DNA from: Dyadobacter flavalbus
Lineage (GTDB): Bacteria; Bacteroidota; Bacteroidia; Cytophagales; Spirosomataceae
DNA: 64,000 nucleotides
Reading direction: 5' to 3'
NCBI RefSeq assembly: GCF_006149045.1
Contig: NZ_VBSN01000027.1
Coordinates: forward strand, 558,001-622,000
Shown: in pieces, positions 8,166 through 16,152 of the stretch
Position numbering within the stretch: the stretch's first letter is position 1
Layout of the letters: each line of letters begins with the position of its first letter
The notes under the pieces: model-generated
Databases searched by the model: none
The model's input: only the letters and a program-made list of their open reading frames with translations
Told to the model about the DNA's origin: nothing
Position numbers and translations under genes: made by a program

Positions 8166-8393
8166 TTGAAATACCGGCTGCATTATTGCTTTGTTGGTCT
8201 GATATTTTATTGTGCACTTTTTTCAGCTTGTGCAAAAACAGTTGAACCTCTGAAATATGTGGTTTTAAAGAAAGATCCTGCAACACATACTTTTCATGTT
8301 TCACTTCGCTACAATCCGGAAACTGCAGATAGTATTCAGTTCCTTAATCAAATGCACTGGCTATTGATTAAGGAACTTTTTGAATCTGTCTAA
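8166..8393 (+). CDS. Possible small lipoprotein, TTG start (doubtful)
   Basis: From a TTG at 8166 the frame gives about 75 residues. A hydrophobic stretch ends in LFSACAK, which resembles a lipobox, and a polar tail follows. The last 55 bases overlap a strong terminator-like hairpin (8339-8381). That is unusual for a gene and argues against it, unless the hairpin is fortuitous. I do not recognise the protein. It follows the permease by 25 bases and converges on the AHSA1 gene. Confidence 0.25.
   Translation: MKYRLHYCFVGLIFYCALFSACAKTVEPLKYVVLKKDPATHTFHVSLRYNPETADSIQFLNQMHWLLIKELFESV
8339..8381 (+). terminator. Intrinsic terminator after the permease
   Basis: Perfect 13-bp arms GTTCCTTAATCAA (8339-8351) and TTGATTAAGGAAC (8364-8376) with a 12-base loop, followed by TTTTT (8377-8381). 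It ends transcription of the plus-strand cluster and lies 15 bases before the end of the convergent AHSA1 gene. Confidence 0.8.
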
Positions 8394-8396
8394 TCA

Positions 8397-8885
8397 TTAA
8401 AGCAGTGCATCCAGGTTTTCGAGTGCAGCTGTAAAGCCTTCTTGAAAGCCCATTTTGATATGTGTTTCCAGGTCTTCGAGTTTTTCAAACTGTATTTCTA
8501 CGGCAACCAGCGTCATTTCTCCTGATCCGGAAAATGAATTATTCCAGCTTGCACTCGCAATGGCGTTGGTCGGATTGCCGTCGCTATCACAAAAGTTATC
8601 TTTGGCAGTATAGTTTTTCAAAGGCGTTACGGATTGGAAATCAGCTCTTGCCCAATGCTCCGTACCATCCGGGCCAATCATTGCATACAGCCAGTGACCG
8701 CCTTCGCGGAAATCCATTTCTTTGGTTCTGGCTTTCCAGGGTTTTGGCGCCCACCACTGATCCAGAATTTCACTTTCCGTAAATGCAGCCCAGACTTTTG
8801 CTACCGGAGCTGCAAATTCTCTTTCGACTTTGATCTTGCTTTTTTCCTTGTCTACGGAAAAATTCATTAACAGGCTACTTTTCAT
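8397..8885 (-). CDS. SRPBCC/AHSA1-family protein
   Basis: A 162-residue START-like fold protein (Activator of Hsp90 ATPase homologue 1 family). The family pattern is visible: [20 protein letters not shown], then QWWAPKPW, then a C-terminal helix ending in [14 protein letters not shown]. These proteins bind hydrophobic ligands, and their substrates are mostly unknown. They are commonly encoded as a pair with an ArsR-type repressor, as here: the broken ArsR gene overlaps the start by 11 bases. The ATG at 8885 is taken, although MNFSVDKEK (8867) is also possible. Confidence 0.85.
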   Translation of the reverse strand: MKSSLLMNFSVDKEKSKIKVEREFAAPVAKVWAAFTESEILDQWWAPKPWKARTKEMDFREGGHWLYAMIGPDGTEHWARADFQSVTPLKNYTAKDNFCDSDGNPTNAIASASWNNSFSGSGEMTLVAVEIQFEKLEDLETHIKMGFQEGFTAALENLDALL

Positions 8886-9208
8886 TTTTATCTGAATTTA
8901 GATTGATTAATACTTGATCCAATTGATTAAAGCGATCTTTCCAGTGCTTTTTGAATTGTGAAAGCCAACGGTCTGCTTCTTTCATTTTCTGTGCATTAAG
9001 AATGCTAATGTATCTCGCGGCCAGCATTATTCTGCGTCAGCAATTCATAAGCTGCCGGTACTTTTATGTGCTTTGACACGGCTTGCCGGGTAGTGTCAAA
9101 ATGTTCTGCAAGTGCATTCGGCATCATTCCCTGCGTTGCAGTCAGCACCGGAACCGCTCTTCTGGCCGGATCAGCAATCGGCTGAATATGGCTTGTTTCA
9201 TCCTTCAA
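8875..9208 (-). pseudogene. ArsR/SdpR-type repressor, frameshifted
   Basis: The N-terminal frame gives 67 residues with the winged-helix pattern IADPARRAV, PNALAEHFDTTRQAVSKHIK and GREIH, then meets TAG at about 9005. In another frame the expected C-terminus continues at once: [20 protein letters not shown], then [10 protein letters not shown], ending at TAG 8875-8877. Removing one G in CATTAGCATT (about 9006) joins the two frames as H-Y-I-L-N-A, so a single-base insertion explains the break. The intact operator-like repeats are 11 bases upstream of the start. If real, loss of the C-terminal helices may impair dimerisation and derepress the AHSA1 gene. A sequencing error is the alternative. 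Confidence 0.8.
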
Positions 9209-9218
9209 AAACTGTTGC

Positions 9219-9258
9219 GCAACTTATTGGTTGCAAATATATGCAACTTTTTGGTTGC
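9219..9258 (-). promoter_or_regulatory. Tandem operator GCAACTTWTTGGTTGC for the ArsR-AHSA1 pair
   Basis: Two 16-bp sites, GCAACTTATTGGTTGC (9219-9234) and GCAACTTTTTGGTTGC (9243-9258), each with GCAAC/GTTGC dyad arms, spaced 24 bp start to start. They lie just upstream of the ArsR start. The GCAAC-N6-GTTGC dyad is of the type found before other AHSA1-linked ArsR genes (established from similar loci, not tested here). Confidence 0.7.
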
Positions 9259-9442
9259 GAAAAATTTTAATCCGATATTTTAAAATAATTATTTCACACG
9301 ATTGCATTATTCTAATAATACGATGGTTGGCAAATGTAGTGATACTACTATACGTAAATTGAAATATGTTGATATGAATTTTTTAATTCAGTGTTTTCTA
9401 CTTTACTTTAGAATGAAAAATCGCACCTTTAAATTTTAAAAA

Positions 9443-10846
9443 ATGATGAAGAAAGTATACACGTTCTTGACTTCGGGAACAATGAAAATGGCTGTTGCTG
9501 CCACCTTTGTAATGTTTGGTTGCAAGGAAGTGGAAGTTGAGAATCAGAATTCACCTGCATCTGTTCTTTCGGATAACAACCTGAAGCTGAATGCAGAAGG
9601 TCAATTTGTTGAAGGCGAATTGCTTATCCAGTTTTCAGAAGGAGCTACGGAAGCTGTTAAAAAAAGAGCATTTGATAAGGTAAAAGGGCAGCCGTTTGAG
9701 AAAATCCTTACCAAAGCAATGCAGCGTGCGGGTAAAAAAGAGGGCGTATTGCTTGTGAAGGTTAACAAGAAAGTAGCCGAGGCAATTGCCGATCTGAAAG
9801 GTGCAGAAGGAGTGGATTTTGCAGAGCCGAACTTTATCTACAATCATTCCGCCGTTTCGGTTGATTCATACTTTACAAACGGATCGCTCTGGGGAATGTA
9901 CGGTGCCGGAACTTCACCTGCCAACCCGTATGGCAGCAATGCAGCAGCTGCATGGGCAGCAGGAAAAACCGGGTCCGCTTCTGTTTACATCGGAATTATA
10001 GACGAAGGCATTCAATTTACACATCCTGATTTGGCCGGGCAGGTTTGGGTTAATCCGGCAGATCCTGCGGACGGCGTAGACAATGACGGAAACGGGCTGA
10101 GTGATGATGTAAATGGCTGGGACTTTGCCAACAATGATGGCACCATTTACGACGGAGGATCAAGAGGAACGCTGGATAATCATGGTACGCACGTTGCAGG
10201 TACAATCGGTGCCAAATCAAACAATCAGGGCGTTGTGGGTGTCAACTGGAACGTAAAGCTTATTTCCGCCAAGTTTCTGGGACGCAAAGGAGGTACAACC
10301 GCCAATGCTGTTAAGGCTGTCGATTACCTGACAAACCTTAAAAGCCGGGGCATTAATGTAGTGGCAAGTAATAATTCCTGGGGTGGCGGAGGTTATTCAC
10401 AAGCGCTTTTTGATGCAATCAGCCGTGCAAACAATGCCGGGATCATGTTTATTGCAGCTGCGGGCAATGCGGGAACAAACAATGATGTTACGGCAAGTTA
10501 TCCAGCCAACTACAACCTTCCGAATGTAATTTCGGTAGCAGCCATTGATAAAAACGGCGCACTTGCCAGTTTTTCTCAATACGGTGCCGCTACGGTTGAT
10601 ATCGGTGCACCGGGCGTTGCCATCAATTCCACCACTGCATTCAATACCTATTCTTCTTACAACGGAACTTCCATGGCTACGCCGCATGTGTCGGGAGCTG
10701 TTGCGCTTTATGCATCCACCCATCCCGGCGCTACCGTGGCACAAATCAGAAATGCAATATTATCAAGTGCTGTGCCGACGCCATCCCTTGCAGGAAAAAC
10801 AGTAACGGGCGCAAGGCTGGATGCAAATGCAGCATTGAGCAAATAG
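9443..10846 (+). CDS. S8 (subtilisin-like) serine peptidase, lipoprotein
   Basis: A 467-residue precursor. The N-terminus (MMKKVY to FVMFGC) ends in a lipobox-like FGC with C27 as probable lipidated cysteine. A propeptide resembling the fervidolysin or I9-type inhibitor domain follows (about 50-135). The catalytic domain has the aspartate in IIDEGI (D187), the histidine in NHGTHVAG (H247), the oxyanion asparagine in AAAGNAG (N342) and the serine in NGTSMATPH (S410). All parts are intact. It has no T9SS tail, so it is probably anchored to a membrane and processes periplasmic or surface proteins. It stands alone, with a strong terminator downstream. Confidence 0.92.
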   Translation: MMKKVYTFLTSGTMKMAVAATFVMFGCKEVEVENQNSPASVLSDNNLKLNAEGQFVEGELLIQFSEGATEAVKKRAFDKVKGQPFEKILTKAMQRAGKKEGVLLVKVNKKVAEAIADLKGAEGVDFAEPNFIYNHSAVSVDSYFTNGSLWGMYGAGTSPANPYGSNAAAAWAAGKTGSASVYIGIIDEGIQFTHPDLAGQVWVNPADPADGVDNDGNGLSDDVNGWDFANNDGTIYDGGSRGTLDNHGTHVAGTIGAKSNNQGVVGVNWNVKLISAKFLGRKGGTTANAVKAVDYLTNLKSRGINVVASNNSWGGGGYSQALFDAISRANNAGIMFIAAAGNAGTNNDVTASYPANYNLPNVISVAAIDKNGALASFSQYGAATVDIGAPGVAINSTTAFNTYSSYNGTSMATPHVSGAVALYASTHPGATVAQIRNAILSSAVPTPSLAGKTVTGARLDANAALSK

Positions 10847-10922
10847 CCGGATGAATAAATTTTCAGGCGTTGAATTTCAGCTTGAAAGCAATTTTGAATT
10901 TACTAGTTAATAACTGACTGCT

Positions 10923-10971
10923 CCATGCCCGGCTTGTTTTAATATGCAGCCGGGCATGGTGCCGTTTTTTT
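10923..10971 (+). terminator. Intrinsic terminator after the S8 peptidase
   Basis: Perfect 12-bp arms CCATGCCCGGCT (10923-10934) and AGCCGGGCATGG (10948-10959), a 13-base loop, then TGCCG and seven T residues (10965-10971). Confidence 0.88.
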
Positions 10972-11083
10972 AATAAATTTCAACAGATCAAGTTGGGAAG
11001 AACGGAAAATGAAAGTTGATGCAGAATATTAATATTTGTAATGACCCGTGTAAATTGCCTGAAACTCTCTCAAATTAATTTTT

Positions 11084-12112
11084 ATGAAAATTATCTACAC
11101 GTTGCTTTTTACACTTCTTGTCCATTTTTGTTTGCCTGTAAATGTTAACTCACAATCGGTGAGCGATGCACAATGGATTTCAAGGGATACAACGGTTGGA
11201 TCCATTGACGTAATTGCATATTGGAACAAAGGCGAAAAGAAGAAATTTCGTGCATATAAAGTTACCAAAAATTTCAAGGCAGACAGCTTACTATCAGAGA
11301 AGACAGAGCTGGACTGCATTGTTCAGTTTACAGTAACCGATTCTACCGAAAAGTCATATGGCATAGAATATACAATGCTTGAAAACAAGCGTGATACGTC
11401 CAAAGACCCGGCAATTCCTTATGAAAAATTGAATTTGACCAACGATGATTTGACACTTCGTTACACAACAGATGCAAACGGCGCCCTGACGGGCTATACC
11501 AACCGTGAAGCAGTGGAAAAGAAGCTGGATGACCTGGTACAATTAATGAGTAAAAAGGCACAAAATGATTTTAAATCGAAAGATGAAGCAGAAAAAAAGG
11601 TCCTGAGCACAGTAATGGAAAAACTGGTAAATGGGAAAGTGCTGTTTAGCTCGGTTTATGAAACGTTTATTAGTCATTTCCATAATTTTCATGGCTATCA
11701 TACCGGCTTGAACGACACGCTTCGTTTTACCGAATCTACTCCGCAGGCATTCACATCAACACCAATTAAATATGATTGTTATATCTACCTTTCCTCGCTG
11801 GACTCCTTGAATGAAGCTCGGTTTGATTTGGAGAAATACGCAGATATGAGTGGGTTTATCAAAGAATATGGTACTTATTTAAAGCAGGTTGGTGAAAGTG
11901 CAGGAGCCAAGCCCAATGAACAAATGCAAACAGAACTGGCTGCGCTGGACATGAAATCGGAGATGTACACCACCACTTATATCGATTTGAATACTGGCTG
12001 GCCTGCCTTTATAAAGGTTACCAGATCAATTATAACAAAGGATCCGAAAACAAACTCCACCTTTTTCAAGGATGAAATCTGGACATTGACAAATGACTTG
12101 TCAGACCAGTAA
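11084..12112 (+). CDS. Uncharacterised exported protein
   Basis: A 342-residue protein with a Sec signal (MKIIYTLLFTLLVHFC to about NVNSQS, cleavage near residue 24). The mature part is polar and mixed alpha/beta, with lysine-rich segments (KKAQNDFKSKDEAEKK) and a C-terminal region ending DEIWTLTNDLSDQ. I recognise no domain. It is probably periplasmic. It lies between two intergenic regions with hairpins, so it is likely monocistronic. The start at 11084 fits the signal peptide. Confidence 0.75.
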   Translation: MKIIYTLLFTLLVHFCLPVNVNSQSVSDAQWISRDTTVGSIDVIAYWNKGEKKKFRAYKVTKNFKADSLLSEKTELDCIVQFTVTDSTEKSYGIEYTMLENKRDTSKDPAIPYEKLNLTNDDLTLRYTTDANGALTGYTNREAVEKKLDDLVQLMSKKAQNDFKSKDEAEKKVLSTVMEKLVNGKVLFSSVYETFISHFHNFHGYHTGLNDTLRFTESTPQAFTSTPIKYDCYIYLSSLDSLNEARFDLEKYADMSGFIKEYGTYLKQVGESAGAKPNEQMQTELAALDMKSEMYTTTYIDLNTGWPAFIKVTRSIITKDPKTNSTFFKDEIWTLTNDLSDQ

Positions 12113-12182
12113 TTACCTTTTTTGTGCCGGCGTCAAGCATAAGGTTGTTGCAGAACTTTCCGGTTCTGTTTTCTGGCTATTT

Positions 12183-12204
12183 CCAATCATTAATTAATGA
12201 TTGG
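12183..12204 (+). promoter_or_regulatory. Palindrome CCAATCATT-AATT-AATGATTGG
   Basis: A 22-bp perfect palindrome 70 bases after the uncharacterised exported gene. It has only a short T-rich tail (TTTCTGTTATT), so it may be a weak terminator or a protein-binding site. Confidence 0.4.
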
Positions 12205-12234
12205 TTTCTGTTATTAAAAAGCTACCGGTAATAT

Positions 12235-12268
12235 ATTCAAATCTGCTTTGATTTGAATAATACTTTTG
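12235..12268 (+). promoter_or_regulatory. Dyad ATTCAAATC-N6-GATTTGAAT next to a TACTTTTG -7 element
   Basis: Perfect 9-bp arms (12235-12243, 12250-12258) directly precede TACTTTTG (12261-12268), which matches the Bacteroidota TAnnTTTG -7 element. No TTG is present at the -33 distance. The gene at 12363 starts 95 bases downstream. This is a candidate operator. Confidence 0.4.
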
Positions 12269-12362
12269 TTCTTTATAAAAGCATAGTAGGTTTACATACA
12301 ACGAGCACATTCAATATCAATGTTCTTCATAATTGTATTATAATAGTTTGATGTAAGTAAAT

Positions 12363-12971
12363 ATGACCATTGAGTCAGGTGTAATTGGAAAGTTAAAACA
12401 ACATAGAAGTTTTTCTGATTGGTGGGAAAGCAAGTTTGTGGAAATTCCGTTATTTGGTAACCAAGAGCTTATTGTTTATTTCATTCATTTTAATCCTGAA
12501 AATGATAAAAGCTTTATTCCTGAAGCGGATGAGGCTCTTAGGAATTTCTTGAAGCTAGATAGTAAGGACAGAAACGATATATCAGAGTTAGTCTATAAAA
12601 ATTGTATTGATTACTTTGAAATTACAGGTTTTGATCTGGAGGTAGTTGAAATGTTTAAGCAAATTAAGAATCCGGAGACTTGGCATTTACATAATATCCG
12701 CTTAGGAAAATTACTTCATTTAAAGGATGTAAATGGAGTTTGGGATTTTGTAAAGCCCAAAGAAATCTACGTTAAAAGACGACAGTATAATGAAAAGGAT
12801 ATTTATGTTGTAATTACATGTCAATGCGATTGGGAAGATGAACACGGCCTTCAACTTGTATACAGACAAGGTAAGAAATTAACCAGAGTTAGTGCTGACG
12901 ACGACGATTTGACTGATGCAGATGCATATAACATTCCTGACAATGAGGATGAAATGTTATCTAAATTTTAA
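12363..12971 (+). CDS. DUF6985-like protein of unknown function
   Basis: A 202-residue soluble protein with no signal peptide. The C-terminal half carries YVKRRQYNEKDIYVVITCQC, then DWEDEHGLQLVYRQGKKLTR, then an acidic tail (DLTDADAYNIPDNEDEML). That pattern recalls the DUF6985 family, members of which occur near polymorphic-toxin immunity genes (from memory, not tested). The gene is clearly more AT-rich than its neighbours and has its own promoter-like region and a strong terminator, which suggests an acquired cargo gene. No toxin gene is adjacent. Confidence 0.6.
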   Translation: MTIESGVIGKLKQHRSFSDWWESKFVEIPLFGNQELIVYFIHFNPENDKSFIPEADEALRNFLKLDSKDRNDISELVYKNCIDYFEITGFDLEVVEMFKQIKNPETWHLHNIRLGKLLHLKDVNGVWDFVKPKEIYVKRRQYNEKDIYVVITCQCDWEDEHGLQLVYRQGKKLTRVSADDDDLTDADAYNIPDNEDEMLSKF

Positions 12972-13010
12972 TCATTAAAGCATTTTACATACAACAACAG
13001 CGTTAAATAT

Positions 13011-13059
13011 AAACTTTTGCTACAATCAGGAGTATTTTTCTCGTTTGTAGCAAAAGTTT
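13011..13059. terminator. Bidirectional terminator between convergent genes
   Basis: Perfect 15-bp arms AAACTTTTGCTACAA (13011-13025) and TTGTAGCAAAAGTTT (13045-13059) around a 19-base loop. It lies between the stop of the DUF6985-like gene and the stop of the aminopeptidase P gene. A T run follows on the plus strand, and A residues precede on the other side. Confidence 0.8.
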
Positions 13060-13083
13060 TCAGGTAAGAATTGAATATAATTT

Positions 13084-14469
13084 TCATCCGCGCAACGCCT
13101 CCACTTCCGCAGTTTCCTTCACCAGTTTCTTCCCAAGAATCCGGTTCCCGCTTTCCGTAATCACCAAATTGTCCTCAATCCTTATGCCTGTAAAATCTCT
13201 GAACTGTTCCAGTCTGTTGTAATCGATAAACTGTGAAAGTTTGTTTTCAGCTTTCCAGCGGTCAATCAAAGTTGGAATAAGGTAAAGGCCGGGTTCCACG
13301 GTAATGACAAAACCGGGTTCCAGTGCACGGCCAAGCCGCAGGGATTTCCAGCCGAATGCAGTTCCTTTTTTCAGGTCGTCCGTGTAGCCAACGTACTGTT
13401 CGCCGAGGTTTTCCATGTCGTGTACATCGAGTCCCATCATATGTCCGAGTCCGCATTGGAAGAAAAGGGTATGCACGTCATGAGCCAAAGCTTCGGCCGG
13501 GTCACCTTTGATAATTCCGACTGATTGAAGTCCTTCCAGCAGTTTCAACGATGCTAATGCATGAACGTCTTTGAACAAAGTCCCGGGTTTGCAGGCTTCA
13601 ATGGCCGCTTTCTGCGCACGCAGCACAATTTCGTACATTTCTTTCTGGATCGTTGTAAACTGCCTGCCCATCGGAATCGTGCGGGTAAGGTCACCGCAGT
13701 AATGCATGGCTGTTTCGGCACCGGCATCACAAAGCGCCATTTGTCCTTCCTGCATAGGCAAGTCGCGTGCATGTGTATGCAGAATTTCACCGTTTACCGT
13801 CAAAATCACCGGATATGCAATGTCACCGCCTCTGGCGATTGCCATACTTTGCAGCTTTGCAGCAACTTCCTTTTCAGTCATGCCGGGCCGGGTTGCCTGC
13901 ATAAATTCAAGATGCATATCCACCGAAGTATCCACTGCTTTTTCTATTTCAGCGATTTCTTCGGAAGATTTATACGACCGCATGGAAACAACGGCCCTGA
14001 CCAGCTTTACAGAAACTTGTTCCGAAACCTGTGCAGGCGAGTAGCCGAGCCATTCCTGCAACTGTAAGGTATGTTCTGAACGGTAAGGCGGCAAATAATG
14101 TACTTCCTGCTTTCGGGACATTGCATTGTTTAAAAATCCTTCCAATGCAGCCAGCGGCTTTACCTCGGAAATACCGATTTTTCCTGCCTTTTCAGCCAAA
14201 GCTTCTTTGGGCCCGGTCCAGACAATGTCATCGATCGTCAGTTCATCGCCAAAGATGATTTCACGGTCATTATCAATGTCAATTACAGCATGAAGTGAAG
14301 CGACATCCAGACCGAAATAATACAGGAAACTGCTGTCCTGCCGGAACGGATATACATTGTCACGGTAATTCATACCCGTTTCCAAGTTGCCCAGTAAAAG
14401 GATAAGGCCGCTGCCGACTTTCTGTTTAAGCTCGTTACGGCGGGAAATATAAGTTTGTTTAGAAAACAT
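13084..14469 (-). CDS. Aminopeptidase P family protein (Xaa-Pro aminopeptidase)
   Basis: An M24B 'pita-bread' metallopeptidase of about 461 residues. The N-terminal creatinase-like domain (GLILLLGNLETGMNYRDN, FLYYFGLD) is followed by the catalytic domain. The two-metal ligands sit in ALCDAGAE, GDLTRTIP, GHMMGLDVHD, TVEPGLY and IRIEDN. It removes N-terminal residues that precede proline, and probably hydroxyproline. It has no signal peptide. The frame is open 13 codons further upstream, but MFSKQTYISRR (14469) is the usual family start. It is the last gene of the minus-strand run that begins with AraC at 22142; the GH30 gene ends 45 bases upstream. Confidence 0.92.
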   Translation of the reverse strand: MFSKQTYISRRNELKQKVGSGLILLLGNLETGMNYRDNVYPFRQDSSFLYYFGLDVASLHAVIDIDNDREIIFGDELTIDDIVWTGPKEALAEKAGKIGISEVKPLAALEGFLNNAMSRKQEVHYLPPYRSEHTLQLQEWLGYSPAQVSEQVSVKLVRAVVSMRSYKSSEEIAEIEKAVDTSVDMHLEFMQATRPGMTEKEVAAKLQSMAIARGGDIAYPVILTVNGEILHTHARDLPMQEGQMALCDAGAETAMHYCGDLTRTIPMGRQFTTIQKEMYEIVLRAQKAAIEACKPGTLFKDVHALASLKLLEGLQSVGIIKGDPAEALAHDVHTLFFQCGLGHMMGLDVHDMENLGEQYVGYTDDLKKGTAFGWKSLRLGRALEPGFVITVEPGLYLIPTLIDRWKAENKLSQFIDYNRLEQFRDFTGIRIEDNLVITESGNRILGKKLVKETAEVEALRG

Positions 14470-14514
14470 GTTTGTTACAGTTTTTTGCTTTAAATCGTTG
14501 AAGAACAAGACATC

Positions 14515-16086
14515 CTACTTCCTTTCAAACACAATGGTCATCATGGATCTTGCCGGCATTTTTATTCCGTTCTTTTCATTTTTGACTTGGCTGTGCAGCA
14601 TATTAACGTCTTTCTCGGCAGTAGTCAAATACGTTTCCATTGTATTTTTTATCTTGAAATTCGCCAGCTCCGGCTTCAATGTCTGTTCCTTTTCCGTGTA
14701 ATTGACTGCCACAAGCACGACTTGCTTTTCGTTGCTATACGCGGTTACCATAATGTTTTGGGCAATTTGAACCGGCGTCAGGCTGTCATTTCTTCTGATT
14801 TCCAATCGGTGCATGCCGGGACGTACGAAGCGGCTGTAATGGCCCAAAGCCCACAACGTTTTGGTTGCGGTAATGCTGCCGTCGGTATATTCTTTGTTTG
14901 CCGGGTTCAGCGCAATGAGGAAATAACGCGTATCAAAATCAGGGCTGCCGGGTTCCCAGCTGTTCCAGAGCTGCCAGGCTTTTGCATTGCCGTAAACGAG
15001 ATCGTCATGAATTACTTTGGATAAAAACAATGCACAGTCAATAGCCGGGATCTTTCCGGTTCTGCCCTCCTTGTAACCGTCTGCAAGCATGGAATATTCC
15101 GTTTGCCAGAAGTCTGCGCCGTACTTGCGCGTGGTGTCGGCTACGTTTTTGCGGATTGCGATCCGGCTGCTGTCGCCTTTGTCCGTAAAGTAGCTGTGGC
15201 CGCCGATGATGGCCGGCATGTGTTTGAGCCTGCTGAGCTGCAACGGACTTTTTGCTCCGAAAAAATGTTGTGTCTGCTGCGCGGCTCCGCCGGTTTTGCC
15301 GTATAAATAATCCAGTTGTCCGGCTTCGGTAATCAAGATTCTGGAAGTTGATCCGGTTAATGTTAGTGTGCTGTCGAGGGCACGGGCTACTTTTGCTATA
15401 TCTTCATTTCGCCACGGACTGCCTTCCTGCGAGCCTTTCCCAAAAGGATGAGACCAATCCCACTGCGGCTCATTCACCGGACTGATGTAGTTGAAATGCA
15501 ATCCTTCTTTGTCAAAATGCGCCAGAACATCGGCCAGGAAACGGGCATAATCGCCGTATTTATCCGGTTTGAGGTTGGTCAGATAATCTTTTTCGGTTTT
15601 ATAACCCAATCCGTTTTTTGTAAACTGGACAGGCGGCGTATTCGAGAACGCAATCAGGTTTTCAACACCGTACTCCGCCGCTTTTTTTGTAAACCATATA
15701 TAACCCGCCTGTTTTGACCAGTCGTACGTGCCGTCCGGTTTAAGGAAACATTCCACGCGTTTACGAAAATCAATGATGCCGCTGCTGTCGCCTTGCTCAG
15801 CCGTGCCGCCGCCAATGTTGAACCGCCATGCCGACAGCCCGATTCCTTTCGGGTTTCCGTTTTTATCCAGTTCCTTGCTGAAAAGCCATTCAGCCATTTG
15901 CTCGCGCTTGTCCGCCGGCCAGTTTTTACCGATCCCTTCCGAAAACCATGCACCTGCTGCTCCGAAGTTGTCCATTTGCTGTGCGCGTTTATCGGGGTCA
16001 ATGTGTATGGTTAATACAGCGGATTGCTGGGCATTGGAGTAAAAAGGAAAGACAAAAAAGAGTACAAAGATCAAAAAGCGCATCAT
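14515..16086 (-). CDS. GH30-family glycoside hydrolase, exported
   Basis: About 523 residues from the ATG at 16086. A Sec signal (MMRFLIFVLFFVFPFYSNAQ) precedes a GH30 TIM barrel with the attached beta-sandwich. The general acid/base is E206 in PVNEPQWDW and the nucleophile is E330 in FWQTEYSML, numbered from this start. The NFGAAGAWFSE opening and the NEPQWDW wording resemble the endo-beta-1,6-galactanase subfamily more than glucocerebrosidases (inference). The protein is probably periplasmic. The longer frame to 16143 adds 19 residues before the signal and is unlikely. It lies between the NRAMP-like and aminopeptidase P genes. Confidence 0.87.
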   Translation of the reverse strand: MMRFLIFVLFFVFPFYSNAQQSAVLTIHIDPDKRAQQMDNFGAAGAWFSEGIGKNWPADKREQMAEWLFSKELDKNGNPKGIGLSAWRFNIGGGTAEQGDSSGIIDFRKRVECFLKPDGTYDWSKQAGYIWFTKKAAEYGVENLIAFSNTPPVQFTKNGLGYKTEKDYLTNLKPDKYGDYARFLADVLAHFDKEGLHFNYISPVNEPQWDWSHPFGKGSQEGSPWRNEDIAKVARALDSTLTLTGSTSRILITEAGQLDYLYGKTGGAAQQTQHFFGAKSPLQLSRLKHMPAIIGGHSYFTDKGDSSRIAIRKNVADTTRKYGADFWQTEYSMLADGYKEGRTGKIPAIDCALFLSKVIHDDLVYGNAKAWQLWNSWEPGSPDFDTRYFLIALNPANKEYTDGSITATKTLWALGHYSRFVRPGMHRLEIRRNDSLTPVQIAQNIMVTAYSNEKQVVLVAVNYTEKEQTLKPELANFKIKNTMETYLTTAEKDVNMLHSQVKNEKNGIKMPARSMMTIVFERK

Positions 16087-16152
16087 GATGCCCGGGTTCA
16101 GTTTAAAAAAAGCAATATCCTGATTTATTAACCGTATTTCCAACAGTTTTCT

